The notes: generated by a model not told the origin, from the sequence alone. DNA of 64,000 bases from Atopsyche davidsoni (GCA_022113835.1 JAILWY010000026.1:11063001-11127000); one strand, 5' to 3'; shown: positions 1 through 13,300, counted from the stretch's first letter. Made by a program: numbers and translations.

Positions 1-1744
1 GCCGCATTAAAATAAATCTGGACATGTGCGGTCCATGGTACATACACGGGACATGTGACGATGTAGGACTATTTTAATAATAGATTATTTTAATATATTA
101 TTTGCATTTCGTGTGTTGTGATGTCTACCGCCCGAGTTCTTGTAACAATGTCGGCAACGTGAACCACGAAAAACCGAAAACCATGAAAAAACTGCAAAGA
201 CTCATGGTCATTATCCATAAACGAGTAAAGCAGTTTTGAAGACAGCTTTTAAGTTTGTTTCCAAATATATAAATAAAATCAATAATAATTAATAAATACT
301 TTTTATAAAGCATTTGAGTAAAATATGGCGATTGGCTTATAAGAAATATGTAATTATCTAATGTTATATTTTTGTGGTTCGATAGTTTCATTAGCCTTGG
401 TATATGACGTAGATACAATTTTATGATTTTGAGTCCGGTTTATGGTACCGATTGTATTCATATCATCATTTATCACGACTTTTATTTACTCGCGTCAAAT
501 CAACTAAGGACTATGGTGGTCTCAAGTCTGCATCGTCTTCGAAGACTAGACTCGACTATGGGAGTGTTGAACTCGAACACTTTCAATGTGTGCTATGTCC
601 TTGTAATTGGTGTTATCTGACCTCGCAAGCTCGCGAAATATAAATGATATTACGTGATACGCGAGAGCAAGTGCCAGGTGCCTTGATCGTGAATATTACC
701 GGCCATAATAATTTTTTATTGTTGCGATGTAGCTAAATCAATTAGTGATTGTACACGGGCTCGTGAATTTTAACGCGGAGTTACGCAACTGCTCTGGAAT
801 TGTGAATTATTGTATCTACTCGCGTGGGTGTGTTTGTGAAATTTGTCTCAAAACGAAGAAGTTTTATTATTAAATTAAAATATATCTAAATATTAATAAG
901 CGAAGACTTGCGCAACCGAAGGAAGCCGATCAGAAGTTGAGCAATATTTGATGAAATATACAAGACTGATATAACTAGCAGGTAGGTAGATGTCCATCCA
1001 CTCATCCGTTACCATGTTCAGATGTTATTGGGTAACGATGGAAAGTACGGAAGTTATACATATTTATGCGAAACTGTGGACAGATTACGGCCCAATAAAT
1101 TATAGCATTTCACAAAATATATATGCTATTTAGAAGTTTAACACGATGAGCACAAAAATTCAATTTCAATGAAGATTCAGCTCGAAGTTATTATCGATTT
1201 TCTTTATTACGAGCTAATGAATTAAATATTGTTTAGCAAGTAAAATTATAAGAGCCACAAGTATTTGTCACGGATGTTATTTTTTATCGCATACACAGAA
1301 AAAAAAAAAGGAACACTGAATACACGCGACCTCTAAATGTTTATGCACCTATATTAAAAAAATATGATAATTTATCAGTACTGATTAGTTTTGTCGAGGG
1401 TCTAATATCTAGGTGATATTAAAATGTGTGACCTTGTATCCTGAAAAGGCTGATTTTTTATGATCAGCTGCATCGTCAAATTACTATCAATTCATCTAGA
1501 GCCAATTCCTTTTTAAATTAGATGGCTTTCTACAAATTACTGGACATCGTGACTATTTTTTTGTCAATAGAATGTTTTCACTCCTTCGCCAGTCTCTGAT
1601 GTACCATGTGATGCAACAAATGGTACTATCACGCAACGGTATTTTCGCCGGACTGAAAGATTAATAGATTACAAAGTGACTTAAATAAGGCAGGCAGACT
1701 GTGTTTTTTGGATGGTCAAATTCTTCTGTATGGACTCGATCCAA

Positions 1745-1950
1745 ATAGAGAATATGCAATGCGTGGCTCGACGCCATCGTTTGGGCATGTGCTGCACATT
1801 CCGGATCTACATCTTATTTGCTCGCTTTTTACCTGAGGGTCTTCATTCCGGGCAAACATTGGCAATACCGATTGCTTCTTCATCTATTCTGCGACTCATT
1901 AAACCAGTACGAAGGTGCGGGACCATCATCTGGCCATCTTATTAACCAGG
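1745..1950 (+). pseudogene. Possible decayed fragment of an acid sphingomyelinase-like phosphodiesterase
   Basis: One plus-strand frame contains GHVLHIPDLHL, which resembles the first metal-binding motif of the ASM/calcineurin-like phosphoesterase family (H-I-x-D-x-H-L). After a stop codon and frame changes, the same stretch gives GNTDC, then SSSILRLIK, then GTIIWPS. This is the order of the family's G-N-x-x-C-D-S-S and F-I-I-W-T-G-D blocks. The frame is broken at least twice, so if the resemblance is real it is a relic and not a working exon. The match rests on short motifs judged by eye and could be chance. Confidence 0.18.
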
Positions 1951-2690
1951 ATCTGTTGGCGGCATACACTTGTTTAAATCAAACAACCCAACATATATAA
2001 GTATTATTTATTTGTCAAAAAATATGTTTCACTTTCGACGTTTTGTTTTTATATAGGTACCTAATGTAATAGGCTAGTAGAGTTTTGTTACATTGATAAC
2101 ATTATCATTATTTTTGCGCAACTGGTTACTTCCGTTTCCTTTGTTTGTTCCTATAATTAGGATGCTTTGTTATCATAGCTTATTTTTTAAATGTATATCG
2201 AGAATGAATATTCATACCAGTAATGATAAAATTCTTTGCATCACGTTTTTGTAAATTTTAATATAGTAATGCCATCTGTGTAGCAATAGCTGAACTAAGT
2301 TAGTAGCTTAACACTTAGGACTGAAAACGCTCAAAATGTTAAAAGCTATTTATCTACTAGCTAACAAGCACACAAGAACAAGACTATAAGATATATTATT
2401 TATAAAATTAATATTGATTGAATAATTTTTAAATAATTAGAAATTACAGTACTGTGTATTTGAAGAATCGTTTTGAACAAGTATGTTGCTTGTATTTACA
2501 TCTACTTGTCTGCTTCATAGTCCAGTCCTTGAAATTTTTCTCGAGGAATATGACAACTCATCTTTTCAATGATCTCAAATCTTTAAAAGTCATGCAAGAT
2601 AGAAAGAAAACCAATCATTTCTGGTTTAATCAAGGTTAACGTATATACTTGATTTTATTTTTTGATTGTCAATTATGAAAACCTTTTTTC

Positions 2691-2880
2691 AGATATTGAA
2701 TGCACATTATTTGGGAAGAGCAATAAGCTAAGACTTAGAAAGGGTCCAATCATTAGTTTACTTATAATTTTCTACATATTATATTGGGTTTTAGATGTCT
2801 CGCTACTTGTCATTGCTTTGGAAAAAGATACTGTTTCATCCACTGTCACTTTTGTAATGATAAAGAGAGATTATATCAAA
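2691..2880 (+). other. Exon-like segment with a hydrophobic stretch, unassigned
   Basis: A plus-strand open segment follows a good acceptor (CCTTTTTTCAG) and ends at a good donor (AAA|GTGAGT). It encodes about 63 residues with a hydrophobic run (LLIIFYILYWVLDVSLLVIAL) that could span a membrane. No partner exon was identified, and the next AG downstream would bring an immediate TAA in frame. It could be a last exon, a pseudogene piece or chance. No family recognised. Confidence 0.18.
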
Positions 2881-3699
2881 GTGAGTGAAAAGGTGGGGTT
2901 ATATTTCAAATTCATAAAACACAAAAAATTATAATTTTCAGTAAATCATTTGAAAAGCAAAAGAAGGATTCCTGTAAGTTATATATTTTTATTCTTTGAA
3001 TTATAATACATCTCGGAAAGTATTGAGTATAAATTATTGTAAAAGTATTTTTATTGTAATAATATTACTTGCTTGAATCACAACATAAGACAACAAAATT
3101 CAATGCTAACCTAGATTTCTCAATTATTTCTGAAACAATATTAATATTTCACATAAATGTAAGGTATTTCTACATCTAAAAAATAAATTAAATTATTTAA
3201 TATTTACAACATATTCAAGAGGTATGAAAGTTTTATAAGTATGAGAGGTATTTTTAGATATTTTTCTCAGTTCATCTTCTATTATTGTATCACATTTAAT
3301 TAATTTATAACTAATTCTATTGATAAAATAATCTTTTTTCCATACATGCTGATCTAAATATTTTTTTACGAGTTTTTAGATTTTAATCCTATATAAGCGC
3401 CTATAATGACAATAAGTTCAAATTACACATAATTCTGAAATCTATTATAACATAAATTACTACGAGTAGGCACTACACAAGATACTACATACAAGAAGAT
3501 TCACACCTAAGTCATGTAATCTCATATTAAGATTTTCAAAATGCTCAGTTTCTCAATAATGCCAATTGTCATGCCAATGTCAAAATCATTTATAGCTTTT
3601 AAATTTGAATTAAAAATAAATGTGTTTGTACGTTTTATTACAACTATATTAAGCTGTAATACAAGTTAATCAATATTACTATATTCTATTGATAAACGC

Positions 3700-3705
3700 T
3701 TTATT
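3700..3705 (-). terminator. Candidate polyadenylation signal AATAAA (alternative 3' end)
   Basis: On the minus strand AATAAA lies about 40 nt after the stop codon of the alternative terminal exon (3746-3885), a normal position for a poly(A) signal. AATAAA is common in AT-rich DNA, so only transcript ends can confirm it. Confidence 0.3.
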
Positions 3706-3745
3706 TTGTGACAATAGAAATGTAACCCTCAACCCGTAATAGAAT

Positions 3746-3885
3746 TTAAGCTAACAAGCACAGCAAAGTCGGATCGGGTACATCCACCCACGCCAAGCAA
3801 CTATCTGAGGATGGTGGATTAACTAACATTACGAGTAGAAGGTTAATTGTTTTTTGATAAATTATTTGTTTCATTACAAGAATAC
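3746..3885 (-). CDS. Possible alternative terminal exon of the EB/LDLa gene
   Basis: A minus-strand acceptor (TTATATTTCAG) is followed by 140 nt that stay open to a TAA. Exon 8 ends in phase 1, and joining its last A to the GT here gives Ser and keeps the frame. The alternative C-terminus would be about 45 residues with a hydrophobic run (TINLLLVMLV) and a Pro/Cys-containing tail ending TLLCLLA. An AATAAA follows about 40 nt after the stop. The default last exon at 4290-4309 has a stronger polypyrimidine tract, so this may be an alternative end or a chance fit. The peptide matches no family I know. Confidence 0.3.
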
Positions 3886-4283
3886 CTGAAATATAATAAA
3901 TCTTATAAATACAGATATTAATAGACAAAGTATAATGAATTAACATTAACATGAATTGTGTTTATAGATAACAATAATGTTTGTATGTTTTCCCATCCAG
4001 AAGTTACCATATGCTTTGTCGGCAATATAAATGATCTATTTAATTGTTTTGACTGATTGGTACACAATAAAAGAAAAGTAGTAAAAGTAAAAGACAAATA
4101 AAAAATTAAAATGAAAACTTTACATCAAAATTAAATTATCATATGACCACAAGTACGGTCTGCTTAATATTATACAAAACATTCTAGGAATATACAAGAC
4201 GGCACATACCAAAAGAATGATAAATCATTTCTCTTGGTATTTTTCTAAAAGGTTGCAACAGGTGATCCAATTTTAAGGTGTTA

Positions 4284-4289
4284 TTTATT
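4284..4289 (-). terminator. AATAAA immediately after the default stop codon
   Basis: The minus-strand sequence reads CCT TAA AATAAA, so a poly(A) signal motif abuts the stop codon of the default last exon. It would give an extremely short 3' UTR. A more distal signal may be used instead. Confidence 0.25.
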
Positions 4290-4309
4290 TTAAGGTGCTG
4301 CTGAACATT
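4290..4309 (-). CDS. EB/LDLa gene exon 9 (default terminal exon)
   Basis: The acceptor CTTTTTTTTTCAG is strong. Exon 8 leaves one base (A), which joins AA to give Lys; the tail then reads CSAAP and stops at TAA. Only 20 coding nucleotides lie here, so the call rests on the acceptor and phase, not on protein similarity. An alternative last exon is proposed at 3746-3885. Confidence 0.6.
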
Positions 4310-7300
4310 CTGAAAAAAAAAGTTAGGTCATTAGGTAGTTATTATTTTTAAAAAATCTGCATTCAGTCACAAATAACTTAATATTTGATACATTTTATTA
4401 CAAACTTACTGCAAATTGAGCAAGCCATTTCATCGCTATTATCACCACAGCCATCGCGGCCTGAGCAGGCTATTGCAGAAGAGCGACATCTTCCATTGGC
4501 ACACCTGAGAGGGCATTGCGCTCCTTCCTCATCACTGTAAGCATAAATAATATATATAAAAAAAAACAACAAATGAAAGCACTTGATGATTTTAATTATT
4601 TTGGTGCCTGATCTTAAAGCTTAGATATTTTAGGAATTTTAGGAGTAAAAGAAATTAAATGATACCTTCATATTTGTTTATTTGAAATGAATAGCGTTGC
4701 TAACACTTTAGGCATATATATTAAGTGACGATTATTAAAAAGTTATTTTTTAGAAATTTACTGAATATTTTATTAAAAACATTTTAAAATAAAGTTCACA
4801 TTCAAGCATACAGTATGGTATTTGTATAATAAATATATTGTTAGTGGTGATTTTTAACAATAGGGCTGGGAAAAAAAATTGATACCTTGTTTCTTGATTG
4901 CAGAGGTGTGGCGGCTCATCGGAGCCATCTTCACAAGACACTATGGCATTACAGAATTCATATTCCGGGAGACATTTTCCATTTGCACATTGGAATGTGT
5001 ATTTGGGACACCTAAAAATATTTTCCATTCAATTTTAAAATATGATAGATAGAATGTGCATATAATTATTGTATTATTTGTTCTGGATTGAAAAAAACAA
5101 ATTATTGATTATGTTTAGCCGGAAGCCGAATTTGGAAGGCTGGGAGTGAAATAGGTAGGTAACTTTTGCTCCACCTTTGGATTTGAACAGGAAATCAAGA
5201 TTGATAAGCGACTCCTCACTACTGAATCGCGAGGCCGCTTAGCTTTGAATAGCTCAGAGCATAGGTTCCCAACGGAGGCGGTATTGTCCCCTAGTGGGCG
5301 CTGGAGCTTTCCAAGGGAAAACGGGGGGCGTTATGAAATACCTCTATGGTATTCTTATAAAAAAATATTTTATCTAGCGGTCAAAAATGTGTTATTCTTA
5401 TTATTATGGTCTAAATTTCAACTGTTAAAATCTCAAGCTAGTTTTATAATTAACAATATAGGAATCTAGAATGATTTTCAATAATGTAACATTTGTGTTA
5501 ATAAAGCATTGAATCAACGCATTGAAAAATAATAATAAAAATAAAAATAAGAATAAAAATAAAATAAAATAACATGATATAATGCTCTCAAAAAACATTT
5601 GTTAATAAAAAAGAGAGAGAACTAATTTTAAATTTGTGATTGTTAATAAATAATATACAGAAATAAAATTGGTATAATTATAACTGTTATGTCAAAGGGG
5701 GCGTTGGAATTTTTTTTTCTTGTTAAGGGGGTGGTCAATAAAAGGTTGGGAGCCTACGGTTCAGAGACTCTGACTTTGTGACTTGCATAGCAGGGTGGTT
5801 ATAGTTTCGAGACGCGGGGGATGGTGCTTGATGGCTCACTTTCTCTTGGGCGTCGCCCGGCAGTTGCGCTCGTCCTCGCCGCCGGGGCAGTCGCGGCGGC
5901 CGTCGCAGCGAGCACTGCGCGGGACGCAGCGGCCGGAGCGGCGCGGGCCTGGAGAGGCGCGGCGCTGGGCCGGGCAGCGCAGGGCTCCGCTGGGGCAGCG
6001 CGAGCTCCCGCCGCACTCCTCGTCCGAGCTGTCCGCGCAGTCAGCCCGCCCGTCGCACACGAAGAACCAGCTGATGCACGCGCCCGACGACCGGCACTGC
6101 ACAATAACACACTCTTGAGTCGCTGCCTGACGACAGGTGACAATTCTCATGAACGTTTTCAAAATTCATTACTCAAAATATTCACGCATGATCAAGTGGT
6201 CAGTCAGGTGTCGATTTCGCCGATGAGGGGTCCATGAACTGTAAATGGGGGTCTACGAGAGTGGATCCCATTTAAGCAGGTCATCACCAAAATTTAGACA
6301 TTTCGTAAATGTCATAATACACAGATTGTACCTATGTACTTTGTGACGAATCGAAGCCCTGAAGCGTAGAAGTTCGTGCCAAATGCTCGAGAAACGAGAC
6401 TTTTGGCATTGTAAAACTATACCGACGTACCTTTTTGGAGCTTATGACATAAGAAGACTAACCATTACGATCGTGTTACCTTTTTTTTAAAATCATTTAC
6501 AGGGGCTAATAAACTCGAATGGGCAGCGAGCTAATTGGTTGTACGGTAATAAAACAAATTGATTTGACAAATATTCCGAGAAAATAAGGACACCTGTACG
6601 GCTTAGGAACGAGGGAACTTTCAGACAGACCCTTCCAAGGGAGACAGTTTTAAATCGAGAGCCATTCAAGCCCATAAACTCACTCACTGTACAGTAAACC
6701 CAATGAAAGTGAGTTGTTCTATATAAGATGTCAAAAATACGTTTGAAGTTGATGAATTTGTAAAAAGTCAATATTAGCAAGGCAGGGGGTCGACGAAAAA
6801 CAGGAAAACTCGACAAGGGGTCGACGGGACAAAATAGTTTGGGAAACTATAAAGAATTGATTCAATATGACGATCAATCAATTAGTTTGATTTATCAAGA
6901 TTATCAAGAAAAAATATAAGCAGCTCCACACGTGACTCCGATCATACAAATATTTGTAGTATCGGATTACAGTATGGTCTCCAACTTTATGGAGAAAAAA
7001 TGAAGTATCCTTGAATATAGTATTTTGCCAAAGTACGGGTAATCGTGACATGAAGTTTTGGTAAGAGTCGCAATTGAGAGGTGAGGGATTGACGGGGAGC
7101 CGTGGCTACCTGGAAGGTGCCGGCGAGGCAGCCGGTGTTGGCGGCGGAGCAGGAGCCGGTGGCGTTGGAGGGGCGGCAGTCGCAGCGGCCGGAGAGGCAG
7201 GCGGAGGCGGGGTCGGCCTCGCGGCACTGCTGGTCGCTGGAGCAAGCCTGCCCCAGGGACAGCGCCCCCGCGTCCAGGCGCACCCGCTGCCCCACTGAGG

Positions 7301-10300
7301 ACACAGGCGACACATTGCATATTTGAATTTAAAAATCCAGTCATTTTAGAGTATTTTTTTGGGAATTTCTTAAGACTTCAGGTCGAGTTCCTTTCCCTCA
7401 TTTTCGTATTGTTTTCCGGGAAACAATTTAAATTTAAAACTACTAGATCGTTTTTAAACTAGATTGCCACTGAAAATTGAAAAAAAAAAAAAAAACACCC
7501 CAAAAACAATTTTCATTTTATTTGTAATAAATGTTGAGTGACTTCAACTCTGAAAAAAATATATTCAAGCTAATATCCCGAAACAGCCTTTGAATGCGTT
7601 GACATGTCTCTAAAGCTTTACTTGTATTTCAATAATTTCACTATAATGTAAAAAAAAAAATTAAAATAAATAATGGCATACCTTGCTTCTTGTAGGGATA
7701 CTGCGGTGCCTTCTTTAGTTTATTAGTTGCGGAGACCACGGCCGCTTTGGGTTTCGGCGTGGAGACCGGCTCTGTGGCGGTGATCCTCGTCGTTGTTCGG
7801 ACGGTGGTCGTGGTGGTGGTCTCCGGAGCCGCAGTCGCGGTCACCGCCGCGTGCTTGGCCGCGGTCTCTTGCTGAGGGCGCCTGGTGACGGCGAACGAGG
7901 GCTGCTCATTGGAATCGAGCTCGTCAAAGTTCAGGTCGTCCGCTATCAACTTGAGCATACCGTCGTAGTTGTGCTTGCCGGGGTGGGGGTAAGCGATTTT
8001 GGACGAGTACTTTTCCGTCGTGCTGGAAACTTTCAAATTCATAAGGAGGAATGACTCCTGGGACTTTTCGTGAACGACTTCGTTCGCTATCGCCGGCGGG
8101 CCGTTTTCCACGTCGTTTATCGGGTACTGGTTGATGGCCGTCGCCACCGCGGCCACGTTCGGTTGCGCGGCCGTGGGCTTGGAGCCGGGGCGGTCGCTGA
8201 CGACTTGAGGCGGCGTCGACAGTTTCTGCGGAGATCCTGCCGTGGAGGAGACGTTGTCGGGGGCGTCTACCGCGACGGCGGCGGTGGCGGAGGGCGGCGG
8301 CTTCCGGTCGACCGGCGTCGCGTGGTTCTCCTCCTCTCCCACGCACTTGTCTCCTATTTTACGAAGAGGCGCATTGCAGGCGCATCGGCCAAACAGGTTC
8401 GGAATGAGGAATTCACAACGGCTCTCGTTGTCCCACAGTCTGCAGTGGGCATTACTATAGCACACTTGTCCCGGTCGGGCGGCTGAAACAGGAAATACCA
8501 CAAGCGAGTCAGCCGTCTGGCAAAATAAGCTTTCAATTAAATTGGCGAAAATTACTCGATATTTTAATCGAACGAATGAGATCCGGCTTTTCTGACATTG
8601 GCTGGTTTTTCGATGCAGTTATGCAACAAATTCAGAGACACGTCTGATAATGCGTCACGGCTCTCGGTGAACACTCAGAGTCGAGAAGATTTAGTAAAAG
8701 ACAAAGATTCTTTTCAAAGGGAAACACAGAGTGACAGGTCACTCGGTTATGCGGCGACACTTTACCGGTGTGATCAGCGCAAAGCAGCTGTAAAACTTAT
8801 TGAACACTGTGAAATTTTAAATGCTATTCTTTTCAGTCGAAAATTTATGAATAGGTCGATATTTATTTAACCGAAGACCTTTTTCGGAGTGAATGGCCAT
8901 CGTTCACAGAGACAGTTACGGCGGTCGCCCCGCGGACACGTTCTTGCGGCCGCGCAAGGTGTGTAGAATACCAAAAATATTACAGGTATGGGAATACTGC
9001 GCTGTACCGTAACTCAGGCTTGGACATAATGTAATAAGCGAATAAGTATGCGTGTCAGAATAATTTGTCGCAGAAATTGACCATATCTGACAGCAGCAGG
9101 GGGTCACGGAATTGGGTTAGATGATTTACAAGTCTACCGATAATTTTAAGGAAAAGACTAACGGTCGGCTTTATAGCTTTTAGCGAGGAATAATAAACAC
9201 AAATTATTTTTAAATTATGTACTCTGAGCACCGATGAATCAGAATTTGATAGCCGCAAGAGATTAATAATGTATCATTTACCATTAAATCATATTTTCAC
9301 GGTTAGCCGGCGAGCAAACAACGAAAAATTGGGACAAAAAAGCTATTGGCAAACACTTTCAATTGTTCACAGATTCACATTATATAACTGTTGGATGATT
9401 AGAATATGATATAACTCACATGAATGTGGGTCAGCTTTTTAAAATAATTTATTCTCATGACTGGTTATGACGCGCTATTATTCATCGTACTATACTTGCC
9501 TAGGTGGGTGCTTCACAAGACGTGAAATTGAGGAGAGATTAATGTATTTTAAATGCGCTACCTTACCATTGTTGTTGTATAAATCAAACAGTCATGAATG
9601 CGGTTACAAAAAGGGACCCAAACATAATGGGAACAAAATAAACTGTGACTTGGTTTGTCGGTGGACGGCACTTGAGGAGGTTAATGCCCAACATTAAAGC
9701 ATTGTTTGTATTTACAAGTTTGCAGGGCTGCACTTGTAAATAATTATTCTCAATATACTGCGTTTCAACACTTAACACGTTACAACTTAATTCGTATCAA
9801 ATATTAATGTCAGAAGGGATCAAACAACAATGAGAATATAACAAACAGCGGTTTGGTATTTCTTGCATGGCTTTGCATGGCTGTGAGGTTGTAAATGTGT
9901 TTAAATATTGCTTTCAAGAAAAGATCCGAACATGACAAAAATTCAACAAACTATAGCATGGATTAAATATGTTAGTTTGAAATGCTCGTGTGAGCACGTA
10001 TTTTGTCAGTTAATAAGTATTTATACATAATCGTTTTACCTGAAAGTTATACAGAATTGCTTAAATTATTTATGATATACTTAATCAATCAATGGTTAAA
10101 TTGAATTGTGTGGGGTGATAACTTTTTTGACTATTAAACTGGAGTAAAACACTATTAAAATATTTTGAATGTGCTACCACAAAAAGTACGTGTTGTGGTA
10201 ATAAATATATATTATGTTTAGTATGATTAGAATCTGAACGTGATTTAAGCATATATTTTATTAATGTTCCAAATACACGCCTCCAATACAGCACTATCCA

Positions 10301-13300
10301 TCAAAATTTATCTTATATTACCATTATTATTTTAATAGTTGGTTATTGTGTGCGAAAATAAACTAGTATCTTTCCCTAGTAATTAACATTCGCATGTTTA
10401 CTTGTTGAGAAAAAAAATTGTTGAATTAACAGAAAGTTGAAAAAATTCATCATCATTAAGATAACTATGAGTTCCGTAAAATTAAAGACGTTAAATTAAT
10501 TTATATCGACTTTTATACTAGAAAAAATATTAGAGAATGGTTGACAAGTATTTTCTCAGTAAATTTGTCTATACTAACTTGGGTAAACGTTCAAAAATAT
10601 TCAGACAGGGCAGTTGTCTGTATGTCAGGTCATAAGTAGCTTTTATAAACGGCTGGTGATGGAATATGTTGTATTATGATATTATTACGGTAAACGCTGT
10701 CTAACGACGATGTAGATGCGTTTAAGTATTCGCCATTTTACCCAAGTGAGCTGTAAAAAAAATGGGTCACAATAATAATTATGGTATGATGTCCAGTCTG
10801 CTGTATATGCACTCAAATTATTGGGTACAGCTACAGTACGAGTACATACTTAGTGGCTATCAAAAGTAATGTAACATTTGAATACGCCTTGGTTTTAAAT
10901 ATATATTTGTAATACTTTTTACATGAATTATTTTTTTAACCATATATCATTAGGGACTCACATAATTTCGAAGTCCGTCTCAAAACGTTTAGCTTAAAAA
11001 TAAGTTTTTTGATAATATACTATATGTACTTTTTGTAAGATGTAAGATGAGAATGAAATATTAGTCCAATTAAAAAAAAAAACATAAAATTGTGTGTTCG
11101 TATATATTTTGCTCTAAATCATAAGGAATTTTGGTGATTTTTGGTAATTTAATCCCAATAATGTTGTTTTCGTATCTCAAATGTTATAAATGATAAGGGA
11201 AGGGGAGGAAAAGATAACAACTTCAAATTGTAAATTGACAATTTAACAGAGGAAAAGAGGACGAGGGATTACTTCAAGCCTTAGCATGCTTAAAGATTTT
11301 CCCGAATCGATAAAGAGAGATAAAATTTCAGTTTAAGAATCTATAGTGAATTAATATAATTTTTTTCTCCTTTAAAGACTGATATGTGTTGAAAAAACTT
11401 CACGGGTCAATTATATGATTGTCGGTTAGGTTTGAATAGCATTGTTTTTTTTTGTAAAGCGCAGAATGGCCGATATCTCTTTGGCTACTGAATCTAACAG
11501 GTTTGCGTACAATAACGCTGAAAGAAAATAATGCCCCTATTTGTTTAAATACAAAAATCAAATTATGTTAATTTCAAAATTAACTATTGATTATATTGAT
11601 AAAAATACTATAGCATAAAAATAAATGTTGTGGAACTTCTTGATATTTGATATAATCGGGTGTCCATGTATTATAACTGTGATGTTGTCAAATTCAAAAA
11701 AGATAAAGTAAGTATCGTATTATAAAACATGAAGATGTTTATGTGAAGCATGGATTTAACTGAATACCACTGAAGATTGAATTCAATTCAATAAAGTAGA
11801 ATAAAAAAAAGAAAATTGAAGTGTACGCTTAATTTACAGTGCGGAATTGTTACAAAAGGAAAAGTGCTATCGTGATGATTTGACAATATCGAAACGGGCC
11901 GAGCCGCTGAGTGGATGTAATTTACATTGCCGGATTTACCCGTGCCTAGAGTTCAAAGTCTTGAGATGGTGCACAAAAATGCTGGTAATATTTTGATGTG
12001 TGTGCATATACGGAAATCGTTTTGTGGATGTTTTGTTGGAGTAAGCGCAACGGTTGTTGCGATTTTTGACAAGCCGAACAAAAGCTCCCCCGGCATGACG
12101 GTCGCAGCCGGCCATTTTCGAGTTTCAAATAAATCGTGGCGTGCACCGGGATGACAGCTCGACCCGAGTCGGGACACAAACTGCGATACAAATCGCAGAT
12201 AACAGACGGCAGTGGGTAGGAGAGGACCGGGTCGGCCGTTGTTGACCTTCAAAGTTCACGCGGGCGTCGCGTGGACGGAGACTAATCATTCAGCGGTCGC
12301 TCTCTCACGACTCGGGAGGCGTGCGCTTTCCTCGGCGGCTCCGTTACGGCTGCCGTCTGCACGCCGACTGGCCCAGGCGGCCGTTGTCGTTTTCAATTCA
12401 ACGCGAAACGGACGACGCTCGCGGAAAATCCACATCCGAAAGAGACGCGCTCCAAAGCTAACCTCGGCCAATTAGGGTCATAAGACTGCAGAGCGGTATC
12501 TGTGCAAACACAACCACGCGATGCACCATTAATCCCAATAAGGAAGGAAGCAGCGTTTTTGTACGCGAATAAGCAGTTTCAATTTGATGCTGTTTTTCAT
12601 TTGTAGGCACGTGATGCTTTCGATGTGCTCTATATATCGTAAATTTGTAACTTAAATAGTTGTATCTGATTATTTGGAATTCGTCAAACTTTTCAACAGA
12701 AAAAATAGCAGTAAATTAACCGCTGCAATATCTGCAAAAAATTAAAAATATATTTGTATTGTGCACGTCTGTGCTTTCCAGTGGCGTAGCGTGACATTAG
12801 TGGCAGAGAAACCCCGTTGGCACTCATAATGAGCAAAAGAGCACTCTTAGCAGAAATACTGACTGATTAAGTTCGCACATTTTGCTTCAGAACCATATTT
12901 GTTTTCATACATTCAAAAATGACGAACATATGGTTGTGTAAATTGTAATAAAGTAAAATTAATAAATATGTTAATGTAATGCAATTTTTTTAGATAATGA
13001 TCGTTGTCTAATAAGATAACATTTTTACAAATCGCATTAAACATGTAATTGAATTAGCCGTTTGCTACCTTCTGGGAGGTGTTGACTTGAACATGCTTTT
13101 GAGGCGGTTTTTTATGTAGGCAGTTGGAATATTTTTGGAGTGTATCCGACTTCTTTGGTGTGTCCGGAATGCGTTTAATCAAATCATGGAAAACTTGTGC
13201 GTCGGTGAAAATTTTTCTCGGTTTGATGTGAAACGAAAGATGCGGATTTTGATATCATAGCTTCCTGTGAGTTGAATATGTTGATTGGTTTCTCGTTCAG

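Larger units (their letters stand above)
1..3699. other. AT-rich flank beyond the 3' end of the large gene
   Basis: No convincing gene was found here. The stretch is mostly AT-rich with short open frames of random composition. Two small segments, near 1745-1950 and 2691-2880 on the plus strand, look slightly coding-like and are listed separately at low confidence. No tRNA, rRNA or simple-repeat array is apparent. Confidence 0.5.

Noticed and set aside
5783..6237. Long Ala/Arg-rich plus-strand frames
   Set aside because: These are antisense shadows of the GC-rich LDLa exon 6, whose minus-strand reading has the LDLa cysteine pattern and matched phases.
7074..8486. Plus-strand frames of 60-140 residues
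   Set aside because: Antisense shadows of GC-rich exons 4 and 5. The minus strand has the cysteine modules and splice sites.
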